Shown here: in pieces, positions 28,952 through 38,077 of the stretch | Numbering within the stretch: position 1 is the first letter of the stretch | Layout of the letters: each line of letters starts with the position of its first letter | Notes under the pieces: generated by a model | Databases searched by the model: none | What the model saw: only the letters and a program-made list of their open reading frames with translations | What the model was told of the DNA's origin: nothing | Assembly: GCF_001854605.1 (NCBI RefSeq) | Contig: NZ_MKJU01000022.1 | Span: forward strand, 248,001 to 312,000 | Source: Pseudoalteromonas amylolytica | Lineage (GTDB): Bacteria > Pseudomonadota > Gammaproteobacteria > Enterobacterales > Alteromonadaceae | Direction: 5' to 3' | DNA length: 64,000 nucleotides | Made by a program: the position numbers and the translations under genes

Positions 28952-29080
28952 GGTTTTATCTTACAAGTGACAGGTAATTTAAGGTTAGCAAAGAATCCTT
29001 CAAATAAAAGCCAAATAAGAACAAATTATGATGAGATTTTAGGAAAGAGAGCTACTAAGTCACAGTATCGCGAAGGGAAA

Positions 29081-29108
29081 AAAAAGCCAGCATACGTGCT
29101 GGCTTTTT
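29081..29108 (-). terminator. Rho-independent terminator of putA
   Basis: A 12-bp stem (AAAAAGCCAGCA / TGCTGGCTTTTT) with the stable loop TACG, 18 bp beyond the putA stop. A- and T-runs on both sides would let it work in either direction. Confidence 0.88.
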
Positions 29109-29125
29109 CATTGTTGATAAGAGAT

Positions 29126-32100
29126 TTATTCTTCGTCTTCAACCAAGGTCATCAGTGAGGTATTACCACCAGAAGCAGTGGTATCAATACTGATTGTCTT
29201 TTCAGTAACAAGGCGATTGATTAGCGTGTCATAGTACTCAGCACTGATCACAGGCAGAATCGCACCTGAGCGTGCAGCGAGTTGCTGACTGAAGTAACCT
29301 AAACGCGAAGAGCGAGCTGCAACGACCGCACCTGAAAGATGTGGGTGTGCCAAAATAGCCTGTAACTGGTTTGGCTTAGCAACTTGGAATACCCCTTCGG
29401 CAATACCTGTCGAGATAAACTTGTCTCTAAATGCTTGTGCTTCTTCGTAGAACAGCTCTGATGCCACGGTAATTACTGTGTTACCCGCAGCAAGTGCTGT
29501 GATAATAGAAATCGCCCAGAAGTTAAACGAGGTACTCTTATCCGCATAACATACCACACAGCCGCGTGGCTCAAGGTGTAGGGTATTTGATTCACCCGTT
29601 GGACCCGGCAATGTTGTAAATGTACGCATACGTTTTTCGAGTCTATTCAACTGCGCACGAGCATCAGCAAGCGTTTTTGCTAAGTCGTCAGCCAACTCAT
29701 CGATAATCTCAACCGTTGCTATCTTAGCAAGCAACTGACGAACAGCGGATACGCGGTCATTTAGTGCGGTGTTGCGCCAAATCTTCTCATCACGCAGCGA
29801 GTTACCCATCAGTAAGTCAACTTGCTCAGAAGCCCCTGGGAAGTCATGGGTCTCAAGCTCATCAGATGTCAAGTTGGTCATTTGCACGTTCTCTGGTGAG
29901 GCTTTCTCTTTCACCAAACGATACAAGTAGTTAGGACCACCAGCTTTAGGGCCTGTACCTGATAAACCACGGCCACCGAACGGTTGCACACCAACAATGG
30001 CACCGATCATGTTACGATTCACATAAACGTTGCCCGCTCGAGACATTTTAGCTAAATACTGGCAACGCTCTTCAATACGAGAGTGAACGCCCATGGTTAA
30101 GCCGTAACCTGTGTTGTTGATCTGGTCAATGACCTTGTCTAAATCGTTTGCTTTGTAGCGTACGATATGAACGATTGGACCAAATACTTCACGCTTAAGC
30201 ACGGATAAATCAGCAATTTCGTATAAACGTGGTGCAAAGAAGTAAGCACCATTTTCACTGTTATCTGGGATCTTAGATTCAAACAACAATTTACCGTTGC
30301 TCTTTAAGTATTCAACGTGTGCTGTTAGGGTATTCAGCGCTTTTTCATCGATTACCGGACCTACGTCAGTCGACAGTAAAGACGGGTCGCCAACATGTAG
30401 TTCTTGCAGTGCACCTTTTAACATCGTAATAATGCCATCGGCCACATCATCTTGTATGAACAATACGCGCAGTGCAGAACAACGTTGGCCCGTACTTTGG
30501 AAACCTGATGAAATCACATCATCAACTACTTGCTCAGGCAGTGCCGTTGAGTCCACTATCATACAGTTCTGACCGCCCGTTTCAGCAATCAAAGGCACTT
30601 GAATATCATTACGTTCAGCAAGAATTTGCGAAATTAATGTACCCGTCTCAGTGGAACCGGTGAACATCACCGCCTGAATACGCTCATCGGGTAGGATATG
30701 CTTACCAACTTCGCTACCACGCGCAACAACAGGTTGCACTACATGCTCAGGTAAACCTACCGTGTGCATTAGCTCGATACAACGTAGTGCGACATAGCTA
30801 GTTTGCTCAGCTGGCTTGGCAATTACGGTGTTACCAGTGACGATTGCAGCTGCAACCTGACCTAAGAAGATAGCCAGTGGGAAGTTCCAAGGGCTGATAC
30901 ACAAGATCACACCACGTGCTTCAAAACGTTCATCTTGCGCCAGCTCTTCCGCGCGAGCTGCGTAGTAGCGACAGAAATCAACGGCTTCACGTACTTCATC
31001 GATACTATCTTGTGCTACTTTACCTGCTTCTTTGATACAGATAGCAACCAGCTCATCGTGGTGACGCTCCAGAATGTCAGCGACGCGACGTAATAAATCT
31101 GCACGCTCTTTTACTGGTGTTTGTGACCAATCTGCAAATGCTTTGTCGGCATTTTCCACCATCGCTCTCATGTCATCACTTTGGTGTACGCGTACCTGAC
31201 CGACCACTTCTTTGTGGTTGGCTGGGTTGCGAACTGCTAAGTAACCTTCTTTTACTGTGCTTTCGTCGATAAGGTGCTCGTTGAACCAAGTATCAAGGTT
31301 TTCTTTGAATGGCGTAAGCACATTGATATCAGTCAAGTCCAAGCCTTTTGAGTTAGGTCGCTCGTCACCATATAACTCGATTGGTAGCTTGATCTGCTTA
31401 TTGAACTTATTACGAAGACCTTGCAGCGTTTCAACAGGATCTGGCAGTAGTGATTCAACTGGTTTAGAGGTATCAACAATGGCATTGACGAATGACGAGT
31501 TCGCGCCATTTTCTAGTAATCGACGTACGAGGTAGGCTAGCAAGTCTTCGTGTTGACCAACTGGCGCATAGACACGACACTGAATTTTTTCATTTTCAAC
31601 GATCTGATCGAATAAAGACTCACCCATACCGTGCAGACGCTGGAATTCAAAGCCTTGATTATCGCCCTTAGCAACCTCTAATATCGTTGCTGCGGTGTAG
31701 GCGTTATGTGTTGCAAACTGCGGGAAGAGCACATCACGTGCTTCAAGTAGTTTAATGGCACATGCTTTGTACGATACATCCGTAGTTGCTTTACGAGTAA
31801 ACACAGGGAAATGGTTTAAACCATCTTGTTGCGTGGTTTTGATTTCGGTATCCCAGTATGCGCCTTTAACTAGACGTACCATTAAACGACGGCCTACTCG
31901 ACGAGCAAGATCCGCTAACCATTCAACAACGAAAATAGCGCGCTTTTGATATGCTTGAACTGCCAGACCAAACCCTTGCCAATCGCCTAGCTCATCGTTA
32001 GAAAATACGGCTTCAATGATATCCAGAGAAATATCTAGACGGTCTGCTTCTTCAGCATCAACGGTAAAACCAATATCATACTGTTTTGCAGCCAATGCCA

Positions 32101-32929
32101 GTTCTTTGAGTTTTGGCACGATTTCGCTCATCACACGCTCACGGTGACTAAACTCGTAACGAGGATGAATCGCAGATAGCTTAACTGAGATACCAGGGCT
32201 TTTAATTGGGCCTCGGCCATTTGCTGCTTTACCAATTGCATGGATGGCGTTCATGTAGCTTTTGAAGTAACGATCGGCATCAGCCATTGTACGCGCGCCT
32301 TCACCTAGCATATCGTATGAATATACGTAGCCTTTTTGCTCTTTTTCAGCAGCACGTTCGATAGCTTCATCAATATCTTGACCCATTACGAACTGCTTAC
32401 CCATGATCTTCATCGCAAAGTTTACAGACTTGCGGATCACAGGCTCGCCTAAGCGGCCAATGGTTTTTTTCAATACGCCGAACTGTTGTTCTTTGTTCTT
32501 ATCTGTGTAGTTAACCATTTTACCAGTAACTAACAGGCCCCAGCTTGAGGCATTTACGAATAAAGAATCACTGCTACCTAAATGAGAACTCCAGTCACCT
32601 TTGGCTAACTTATCGCGGATCAGGTTATCTTGAGTTTCCTTGTCTGGCACTCGTAATAACGCTTCCGCCAAGCACATCAGTACCACACCTTCTTCGGTAG
32701 AAAGTGAGAACTCGTTCAATAGCGCATCAACGCCATTTTGGCCGTCTTGGTCTTTACGAATGTTTAAAACCAGTTGACGTGCACGCTCCCATGCTCGGCT
32801 TCGAGCTGTAACGCCTACCTCAGCAAGTGGCAAAATATGATCGATAACTTCATTTTCATCAATACGGTAGAAGTCACGGATTTTTTGTCGGATAGGACAG
32901 CTAGTTGTCAAATCGCCGTTATAAAGCAT
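29126..32929 (-). CDS. putA: Bifunctional proline dehydrogenase / L-glutamate gamma-semialdehyde dehydrogenase
   Basis: A 1267-residue trifunctional-size PutA without the N-terminal ribbon-helix-helix of E. coli PutA. The FAD-dependent proline dehydrogenase barrel spans about 150-480 (SVKLSAIHPRYE, RLVKGAYWD). The aldehyde dehydrogenase domain spans about 540-1010 (ILCISPWNFPLAIF, catalytic Cys near 817 in GQRCSAL). A C-terminal ALDH-like domain covers about 1030-1240. Proline becomes glutamate with channelling of P5C. ATG 32929 has GAGGG 6 bases upstream and is preferred over TTG 32935. Control probably comes from the divergent Lrp-type gene. Confidence 0.96.
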   Translation of the reverse strand: MLYNGDLTTSCPIRQKIRDFYRIDENEVIDHILPLAEVGVTARSRAWERARQLVLNIRKDQDGQNGVDALLNEFSLSTEEGVVLMCLAEALLRVPDKETQDNLIRDKLAKGDWSSHLGSSDSLFVNASSWGLLVTGKMVNYTDKNKEQQFGVLKKTIGRLGEPVIRKSVNFAMKIMGKQFVMGQDIDEAIERAAEKEQKGYVYSYDMLGEGARTMADADRYFKSYMNAIHAIGKAANGRGPIKSPGISVKLSAIHPRYEFSHRERVMSEIVPKLKELALAAKQYDIGFTVDAEEADRLDISLDIIEAVFSNDELGDWQGFGLAVQAYQKRAIFVVEWLADLARRVGRRLMVRLVKGAYWDTEIKTTQQDGLNHFPVFTRKATTDVSYKACAIKLLEARDVLFPQFATHNAYTAATILEVAKGDNQGFEFQRLHGMGESLFDQIVENEKIQCRVYAPVGQHEDLLAYLVRRLLENGANSSFVNAIVDTSKPVESLLPDPVETLQGLRNKFNKQIKLPIELYGDERPNSKGLDLTDINVLTPFKENLDTWFNEHLIDESTVKEGYLAVRNPANHKEVVGQVRVHQSDDMRAMVENADKAFADWSQTPVKERADLLRRVADILERHHDELVAICIKEAGKVAQDSIDEVREAVDFCRYYAARAEELAQDERFEARGVILCISPWNFPLAIFLGQVAAAIVTGNTVIAKPAEQTSYVALRCIELMHTVGLPEHVVQPVVARGSEVGKHILPDERIQAVMFTGSTETGTLISQILAERNDIQVPLIAETGGQNCMIVDSTALPEQVVDDVISSGFQSTGQRCSALRVLFIQDDVADGIITMLKGALQELHVGDPSLLSTDVGPVIDEKALNTLTAHVEYLKSNGKLLFESKIPDNSENGAYFFAPRLYEIADLSVLKREVFGPIVHIVRYKANDLDKVIDQINNTGYGLTMGVHSRIEERCQYLAKMSRAGNVYVNRNMIGAIVGVQPFGGRGLSGTGPKAGGPNYLYRLVKEKASPENVQMTNLTSDELETHDFPGASEQVDLLMGNSLRDEKIWRNTALNDRVSAVRQLLAKIATVEIIDELADDLAKTLADARAQLNRLEKRMRTFTTLPGPTGESNTLHLEPRGCVVCYADKSTSFNFWAISIITALAAGNTVITVASELFYEEAQAFRDKFISTGIAEGVFQVAKPNQLQAILAHPHLSGAVVAARSSRLGYFSQQLAARSGAILPVISAEYYDTLINRLVTEKTISIDTTASGGNTSLMTLVEDEE

Positions 32930-33135
32930 AAGCAACCCTCAATAGTGTAGAGTCAAAAATACATGTAATTAGCGCCTGCACCCTTGGTGTAGTGCAGCAG
33001 GCCCATGGCCTTTTTAATTACGACAAATTTAATGCAGTGTGTTGAGTGCACCATATCATAATGATTTCAGTGTTTAAAATATCGCCATCACGCATTGTGT
33101 TGTATATCAGTTTTCGCGGCCATTCTATCCAAAAT

Positions 33136-33152
33136 ACAGCAGTATATGCTGT
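33136..33152. promoter_or_regulatory. Candidate Lrp-type operator in the putA / Lrp-family intergenic region
   Basis: The inverted repeat ACAGCA-GTATA-TGCTGT is symmetric. Its core at 33137-33151 matches 12 of 15 positions of the E. coli Lrp consensus YAGHAWATTWTDCTR. It lies 65 bp before the regulator start and about 207 bp before the putA start, a natural place for a PutR-like protein to control both. Binding is inferred. Confidence 0.4.
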
Positions 33153-33216
33153 CTTATTTTTTCCGATTACGGTAAATTAGCGGGAGATTATTAACTCTCA
33201 CAGAATAAAATGCTGA

Positions 33217-33702
33217 ATGACTACTTCAATCAAAACTCGCGTACTTGATCGCATTGATTTAGCTATTTTAGATGTCTTACAGAAAAATGGCCGAATATCG
33301 AACGTAAATTTAGCCAAAGCGGTTAATTTAAGCCCCAGTCCATGTCTGGACAGAGTGAAAAAACTTGAGTCAGAGGGATATATAGAGGGTTATACCGCAA
33401 GATTGAACCCGATGAAGCTGGGGCAACATCTGGTGGCTCACGTTGAGATCACGTTAAAAAGTTCCACAGAATCTGTGTTTGATACGTTTAAACAGCACAT
33501 TGCAGATCTACCTAATGTGGTTTCTTGCGATATGGTGGCGGGCGGGTTTGATTATTTGTTGAAAATTCGTGTACAGGATATGCGTCAGTATCGTGAAGTA
33601 CTAGGTCAAATTGTCGAAATTCCGGGTGTTGGCACCAATCACACTTATATGGTGATAGAACATATCAAATCTGATATGGGTGTAGAGGTGCTGAACTTGT
33701 AA
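33217..33702 (+). CDS. Lrp/AsnC family regulator, probable proline-utilisation regulator (PutR-like)
   Basis: A 161-residue Lrp/AsnC protein. The N-terminal helix-turn-helix (about 10-65) reads LDRIDLAILDVLQKNGRISNVNLAKAV and continues into SPSPCLDRVKKLESEGYI. The RAM effector domain (about 75-150) has GGFDYLLKIRV. It is divergent from putA, the arrangement of PutR and PutA in Vibrio and Agrobacterium, where the Lrp-type protein activates putA in response to proline. Because this PutA lacks its own DNA-binding domain, an external regulator is expected. Confidence 0.88.
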   Translation: MTTSIKTRVLDRIDLAILDVLQKNGRISNVNLAKAVNLSPSPCLDRVKKLESEGYIEGYTARLNPMKLGQHLVAHVEITLKSSTESVFDTFKQHIADLPNVVSCDMVAGGFDYLLKIRVQDMRQYREVLGQIVEIPGVGTNHTYMVIEHIKSDMGVEVLNL

Positions 33703-33703
33703 T

Positions 33704-33732
33704 AAAAAAGGTCGCAATCAGCGACCTTTTTT
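33704..33732. terminator. Bidirectional terminator between the Lrp-type gene and the YgiM-like gene
   Basis: A 12-bp stem (AAAAAAGGTCGC / GCGACCTTTTTT) with the loop AATCA sits directly after the Lrp-type stop and 10 bp from the stop of the convergent SH3 gene. Confidence 0.88.
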
Positions 33733-33741
33733 ATGTGGCTA

Positions 33742-34383
33742 TTACCAGCCATCGTAACGTTTGCGACGTGACAGCAATAACGTGAGTATAACGCCAAACA
33801 GTAAACCCACCAGTGCGATGGCGGCTCCGTATGACAGCAGTAAATGCTGCGCTTTTTGCTTTTTGTTGATATTAGCTTGCTTCTCTTGCGTCAACGCTGT
33901 TTGTAACTCGGTAATGCTTTGCTGAAGGCGTTGGTTTTCAGCTCTTAAATCGTTATTGGCCTGCTGTAGGGTCGGTAATTCATCGCGTAAAGAATTAATT
34001 TCGCTTTGGCTATTTTCCAAAGCTTCTTTAGCTTGGGTTAGCTGTTGGCTTAATCCCGGCTCTCTAGATACAAACTTTGATTCAACCCAAGCTTCACGGC
34101 CTTTGTCATCGACAATTTGCACAAAGTCGTTCTGTTCATTAGAAATAACTGAAATAGCCGTACCCGCGTCTACTGAACCTAGAATTCGGTAGTTTTTCCC
34201 TGGGCCTGAATGTATATAAATAAACAAGTTATCGACAATGTAGGCGGCATCACCGGCTTGGATAGGTGCAGTTGTCGTTGTCTCTTCGACCGTTGAGCGT
34301 GTTTCATCTGTCTCTGCGACTTCTGCGATAGCCAAATGTGAGCATAATACCAGCAGCGTTGGTAAAACAATTCTGTTTAACAT
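33742..34383 (-). CDS. TIGR04211 family SH3 domain protein (YgiM-like)
   Basis: A 213-residue envelope protein. It has a signal peptide (MLNRIVLPTLLVLCSHLAIA), a bacterial SH3 domain (about 45-110, with VDNLFIYIHSGPGKNYRILGSV), a coiled coil (about 115-175, rich in Gln/Leu/Glu), and a C-terminal membrane helix (about 185-205) with a basic tail. That layout matches YgiM of E. coli. Function is unestablished; SH3b domains often bind cell-wall peptides. ATG 34383 is used because the frame beyond it leads only to a TTG. It is divergent from the YgiF homologue, an E. coli neighbour. Confidence 0.85.
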   Translation of the reverse strand: MLNRIVLPTLLVLCSHLAIAEVAETDETRSTVEETTTTAPIQAGDAAYIVDNLFIYIHSGPGKNYRILGSVDAGTAISVISNEQNDFVQIVDDKGREAWVESKFVSREPGLSQQLTQAKEALENSQSEINSLRDELPTLQQANNDLRAENQRLQQSITELQTALTQEKQANINKKQKAQHLLLSYGAAIALVGLLFGVILTLLLSRRKRYDGW

Positions 34384-34548
34384 AGGTAGACCCAAGTTTT
34401 TGATAGTTTGTAGAAATAGTATGGATTTAACTCGTTAATAGCAAGTCGGCGATGAAACTTCACTGAACTTGCGGTAAAAAGTTTGCAAACAAGCCTATCA
34501 TTGTATATTTTGAGCGTTCAATAACTATATAGGTATTAACTTGCCCAA

Positions 34549-36069
34549 ATGGACACTGAAATAGAACTGAAGTTTTTACTTTCAGACAATGAAGTTCCTC
34601 TGATCCCAGGACTCATCATGCAGTTTGCGAAAACTGTTGTTAATAAACCCGCAAAGAACCTTCAAAATGCATATTTCGACACACCTAGCCGAGAGCTACG
34701 CGCCTTAGATATTGGCTTACGTACACGCTGTTGTGATGAAGAATGTGAGCAAACCATCAAGTTGGCGGGAGAAGTTGTGGGAGGGTTGCACCAGCGCCCA
34801 GAATATAATCTACCGCTAGACTCTGGCCGTCCTAACTTGCTTGCATTCGATGTGGGTATTTGGCCACATGGTATGCAAGTAGATGTTATTAATGAAAATT
34901 TATTCCCGATCTTCAGTACTAATTTCATCCGTCGCACTTGGCTCATAGAGACAGAGCAAGGTAGCAAGATAGAAGTCGTTTTGGACAAAGGTGAAATCGT
35001 TGCTCAAGGTCAAGTAGAAGCGATTTCAGAACTCGAAATTGAGTTGGTAGAAGGGCAGCGCAATGATCTGTTTTTATTGGCAGATCATTTGATTAATTTA
35101 TCTGGGATGCGCTTGGGGTTGTATTCAAAAGCGGCTCGGGGCTATCGTTTGGCAGATAATAATCCACTTAAGCCCAACAAGTTCATTGGTTTTGTGCCTT
35201 TAGAACATGGTACGACGCAAGAGCAGGCATTTATTGCCACCATTAATTATTGCATTCAGTTTGTGCAAAAACATGAACAGTGCTACTTCGATAAGCCGAG
35301 CCTAAAAACGCTTAAGCGCGTGATTGATGGCATTACCTTAATTCGTCACAGCTTTAGATTGTTCAGTGCTATCGTCGATAAGTCGTCGACAGAGCACTTG
35401 CGCAGTGAACTCAAATGGCTTCTCAGTGAGCTTGAGTGGGTTGAAAATGCCATTCACCTGAAAACCTATACCTCCAAGCGCCATGCTTATTACAAGAAAA
35501 TCAGTAATGCCCCTGAGTTGGCTCAGGTCATAGATGACCTGAAAGAAGTTCAGCCGACTGCCACAGACATCGAAGATTTATTTCATTGTGCCCGCTATAA
35601 CCGTTTGATTTTATCTTTGACGCGTTGGTTGTTGGACAAAGGGTGGCGTCAAAACTGGGATCAAACAGCGCTCAATGGGGCTCAAATGCCACTAAGCGAT
35701 GTAGCTAGAGAATTATTTGACCGAGATTGGCAGGAATTGCATGACTTGCTTCCTGAAGGAAAGGTACTGACCAAAGCCGATTACTTGCACCTTCGAGCCC
35801 GATTAGAGAATACATTACTCAATGGTAACTGTTTGGGTGAATTGTACGACAAAGAGGCGAGACAAGAGTTTAGAACGCCGTGGATTGACATCGTATATGG
35901 TATTTACGAGTTGGACACCTTGTCGTATTTGATGCAATTATGCCAAGGGCAGGAGTCAGAAAGTCTGGAAGATATTCAAGTTTGGCTTGAGAAAAAGGCT
36001 GACTTCTTGGTGGATGCGATGGAGCAAAGTCGCAGCGTGTCTTTTAAAAGCTTTCCATACTGGCGCTAA
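34549..36069 (+). CDS. ygiF: CYTH-CHAD domain protein, probable inorganic triphosphatase (YgiF-like)
   Basis: A 506-residue cytoplasmic protein. The CYTH domain (about 1-205) has the metal-binding EIELKF (ExExK) and the basic patch GLRTRCCD, with LDKGEI and the acidic EIEL strand later. The CHAD helical domain (about 215-500) carries conserved histidines and basic residues such as IRHSFR and LHLRARLENTL, which bind polyphosphate in relatives. E. coli YgiF hydrolyses inorganic triphosphate. The next gene begins only 7 bp downstream. Confidence 0.9.
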   Translation: MDTEIELKFLLSDNEVPLIPGLIMQFAKTVVNKPAKNLQNAYFDTPSRELRALDIGLRTRCCDEECEQTIKLAGEVVGGLHQRPEYNLPLDSGRPNLLAFDVGIWPHGMQVDVINENLFPIFSTNFIRRTWLIETEQGSKIEVVLDKGEIVAQGQVEAISELEIELVEGQRNDLFLLADHLINLSGMRLGLYSKAARGYRLADNNPLKPNKFIGFVPLEHGTTQEQAFIATINYCIQFVQKHEQCYFDKPSLKTLKRVIDGITLIRHSFRLFSAIVDKSSTEHLRSELKWLLSELEWVENAIHLKTYTSKRHAYYKKISNAPELAQVIDDLKEVQPTATDIEDLFHCARYNRLILSLTRWLLDKGWRQNWDQTALNGAQMPLSDVARELFDRDWQELHDLLPEGKVLTKADYLHLRARLENTLLNGNCLGELYDKEARQEFRTPWIDIVYGIYELDTLSYLMQLCQGQESESLEDIQVWLEKKADFLVDAMEQSRSVSFKSFPYWR

Positions 36070-36075
36070 TTTGAA

Positions 36076-36738
36076 ATGTTAAAGCTCATTGTAATCGTGA
36101 CAATTGCAATGAGCACTTTCTCTTGCTCAGCCACACAATGGCGTACTTGGCAAAAAGTTAATGATTTAAGCATCGCTTTTATGCCTCATGAAAGCGGCAT
36201 TAACTATGTAAAAGTGAATGCCTTTTATGCGGGGGGCAGTGTTGATTCATTACTCAATGTCATGAATGACACAGAATCGGCACCACAGTGGCTAAGCAGT
36301 GTATCCTACGTCGAGGTGTTAGCGCGGCCAAATTCCGCAGAAGCTATCGTGTATACCTATTTTGATTCTCCCTGGCCCGTTAGTAATCGAGATATGGTCA
36401 CGCATTCGTGTTTATCGCAACTGAGCGATACTCGGTTCCGATTAGATATTGTTAATAGCTCACTCGAGGTTCCAAAAAGCAAAGCGATACGGGTTGAACC
36501 CGTGCGTGGCTATTGGTTGCTGACGCAAACCGAGCAAGGACTTAATATAGAGCACCAAGTTTATGCTGACCCAAATGGTGCAATACCAAATTGGTTGGTC
36601 AACAAAACCGCGTTAAAAAATATTCGCAGTAGCTTTATTGCGTTAAGAGAGTTGATATCAGATGCAAAGTACCAGTCATCACCCAGTGCTTTTGTTGCGG
36701 GCAATTGTGAGGCATTTAACGAGCTCAAGGTGCAATAA
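36076..36738 (+). CDS. START domain lipid-binding-like protein, exported
   Basis: A 220-residue protein with an N-terminal signal peptide (MLKLIVIVTIAMSTFSCSA; the Cys at position 17 could be a lipobox, though it is not a clean match). The rest is a START/Bet v1-like domain containing MNDTESAPQWLSSV, WPVSNRDMV and YWLLTQTEQG, family hallmarks for binding hydrophobic ligands. The ligand is unknown. It follows the ygiF homologue after 6 bp, so the two are probably one operon. Confidence 0.78.
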   Translation: MLKLIVIVTIAMSTFSCSATQWRTWQKVNDLSIAFMPHESGINYVKVNAFYAGGSVDSLLNVMNDTESAPQWLSSVSYVEVLARPNSAEAIVYTYFDSPWPVSNRDMVTHSCLSQLSDTRFRLDIVNSSLEVPKSKAIRVEPVRGYWLLTQTEQGLNIEHQVYADPNGAIPNWLVNKTALKNIRSSFIALRELISDAKYQSSPSAFVAGNCEAFNELKVQ

Positions 36739-36843
36739 CGATAACCTTTAATGGAATAGATAATAAAAAACGTTTTCTTAACGCAGATTAGTCTGTACAA
36801 CACATTGTTAAAAAGCGTGCGCTTTTCACCTATAAGGAGCAGT

Positions 36844-37770
36844 ATGAACACATCAATTCAGGCGGAACGTCCCTCAGATTCTCCCATCATTTTGATGCTA
36901 GTAACGGCAATGTTGATATGGGGTGCCAGCTGGATCTCTGGTAAATATATTGCTGACCTTGCACCTGCCCCCGTAACAGTCTTTTATCGGCTAGGCATGG
37001 CAACGTTGGGTATGATCCCCATCCTTTGGTTGGTGAATCATTTTAAGTTAGTACGCTTAAGGTTCTCACGTAAAGCATTACTGTGGTCAGTTCCAGCAGG
37101 CATTATCTTAGCGCTGTACAACCAATTGTTCTTTTTAGGGTTACATGATGGTTTGCCGGGCAAAGGAGGCATGCTGGTTACCACTACCAATCCGGTATTG
37201 ACCTTTTTGTTGACCATTTTAGTGTTTAAGCAAACCATCAAAAAGCTACAGGCGCTCGGTTTAGCGCTGGGTCTTACTGGTGGGTTGTGTATGATTGAAA
37301 TTTGGCAGTTCAACTACCAGCAGCTTATCGCCACAGGTAATGCCTATTTTATTATGGCCTCGTTTACTTGGGCTATTCTAACCTTGGTGAGCCAGCAAGG
37401 TACTCGTTTTGCGGATTTTTTACTGTTTAGTACGTTGATGTATGCCAGTGCCACGCTCGTAAGCTATGGTTTTGCATTTGACTATTCTCCGCTTCGTAGT
37501 GTGACTCAGTACTCGACTTTTTATTGGCAGCATATGTTGTTTTTGTCTGTGATTGTTGTGAGTGTCGCAACCAGTGTGTTTTTTTTAGCAAATCAGCAAT
37601 TGGGTTCTAATCGCTCTAGTTCATTTATTTTTGTGGTTCCCGCGTCGGCAATGGGGCTATCGGCCTGGTACTTTTCTGAGCCACTCTCGCTACCAGTGTT
37701 AGTAGGCGCAATACTCGCTCTTATGGCTGTTTACCTCATCAACAGTAAGCGTGGTAACAAGTTAGCCTGA
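36844..37770 (+). CDS. DMT superfamily (EamA) transporter
   Basis: A 308-residue membrane protein with ten predicted helices in two EamA repeats (MLIWGASWISGKYI in the first, MASFTWAILTLVSQQG in the second). Family members export amino acids, metabolites or drugs; the substrate here is unknown. AAGGAG at 36834-36839 precedes ATG 36844 by 4 bases, so the longer frame starting 39 bp upstream is rejected. The TGA stop (37768-37770) lies inside the left arm of an inverted repeat. Confidence 0.85.
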   Translation: MNTSIQAERPSDSPIILMLVTAMLIWGASWISGKYIADLAPAPVTVFYRLGMATLGMIPILWLVNHFKLVRLRFSRKALLWSVPAGIILALYNQLFFLGLHDGLPGKGGMLVTTTNPVLTFLLTILVFKQTIKKLQALGLALGLTGGLCMIEIWQFNYQQLIATGNAYFIMASFTWAILTLVSQQGTRFADFLLFSTLMYASATLVSYGFAFDYSPLRSVTQYSTFYWQHMLFLSVIVVSVATSVFFLANQQLGSNRSSSFIFVVPASAMGLSAWYFSEPLSLPVLVGAILALMAVYLINSKRGNKLA

Positions 37771-37949
37771 ACTCAGGATAAGCTACATGATACAGCACTG
37801 TGCTTTTTGCATATTTCTGCGTTGAATTCGCTATTACATACACGAACTCGCCTTGAACTACACAAAAAATACAGTATTGTATGCCTTTTTCACACAGTGC
37901 ATTGATTTAATTGCTTTTCTCATATCTATTATCCCGAGTTCAGGTTAGT
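37761..37949. repeat. MITE-like inverted-repeat element (candidate)
   Basis: Two 21-base arms face each other, 37761-37781 and 37929-37949, matching at 17 of 21 positions as reverse complements, with 147 bases between. A second inner pair, GCACTGTG (37795-37802) and CACAGTGC (37893-37900), makes the element partly self-complementary. It has no ORF. It covers most of the gap between the DMT gene and the flavin oxidase. The rest of that gap (37950-38077) is AT-rich, and I see no clear promoter in it. Whether this is a repeated mobile element or a structured leader is unknown. Confidence 0.35.
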
Positions 37950-38077
37950 TATTCGGTGGGCTTAAAACCTGAGGTTATTAAGGTTGTGTTTGATGTAATG
38001 TTTTGTAATAGGACATCTTCTGAAAATCCATAATACTTAAGTGCTGATCTTAGCTATAAGTATAAGGATACATAAAC

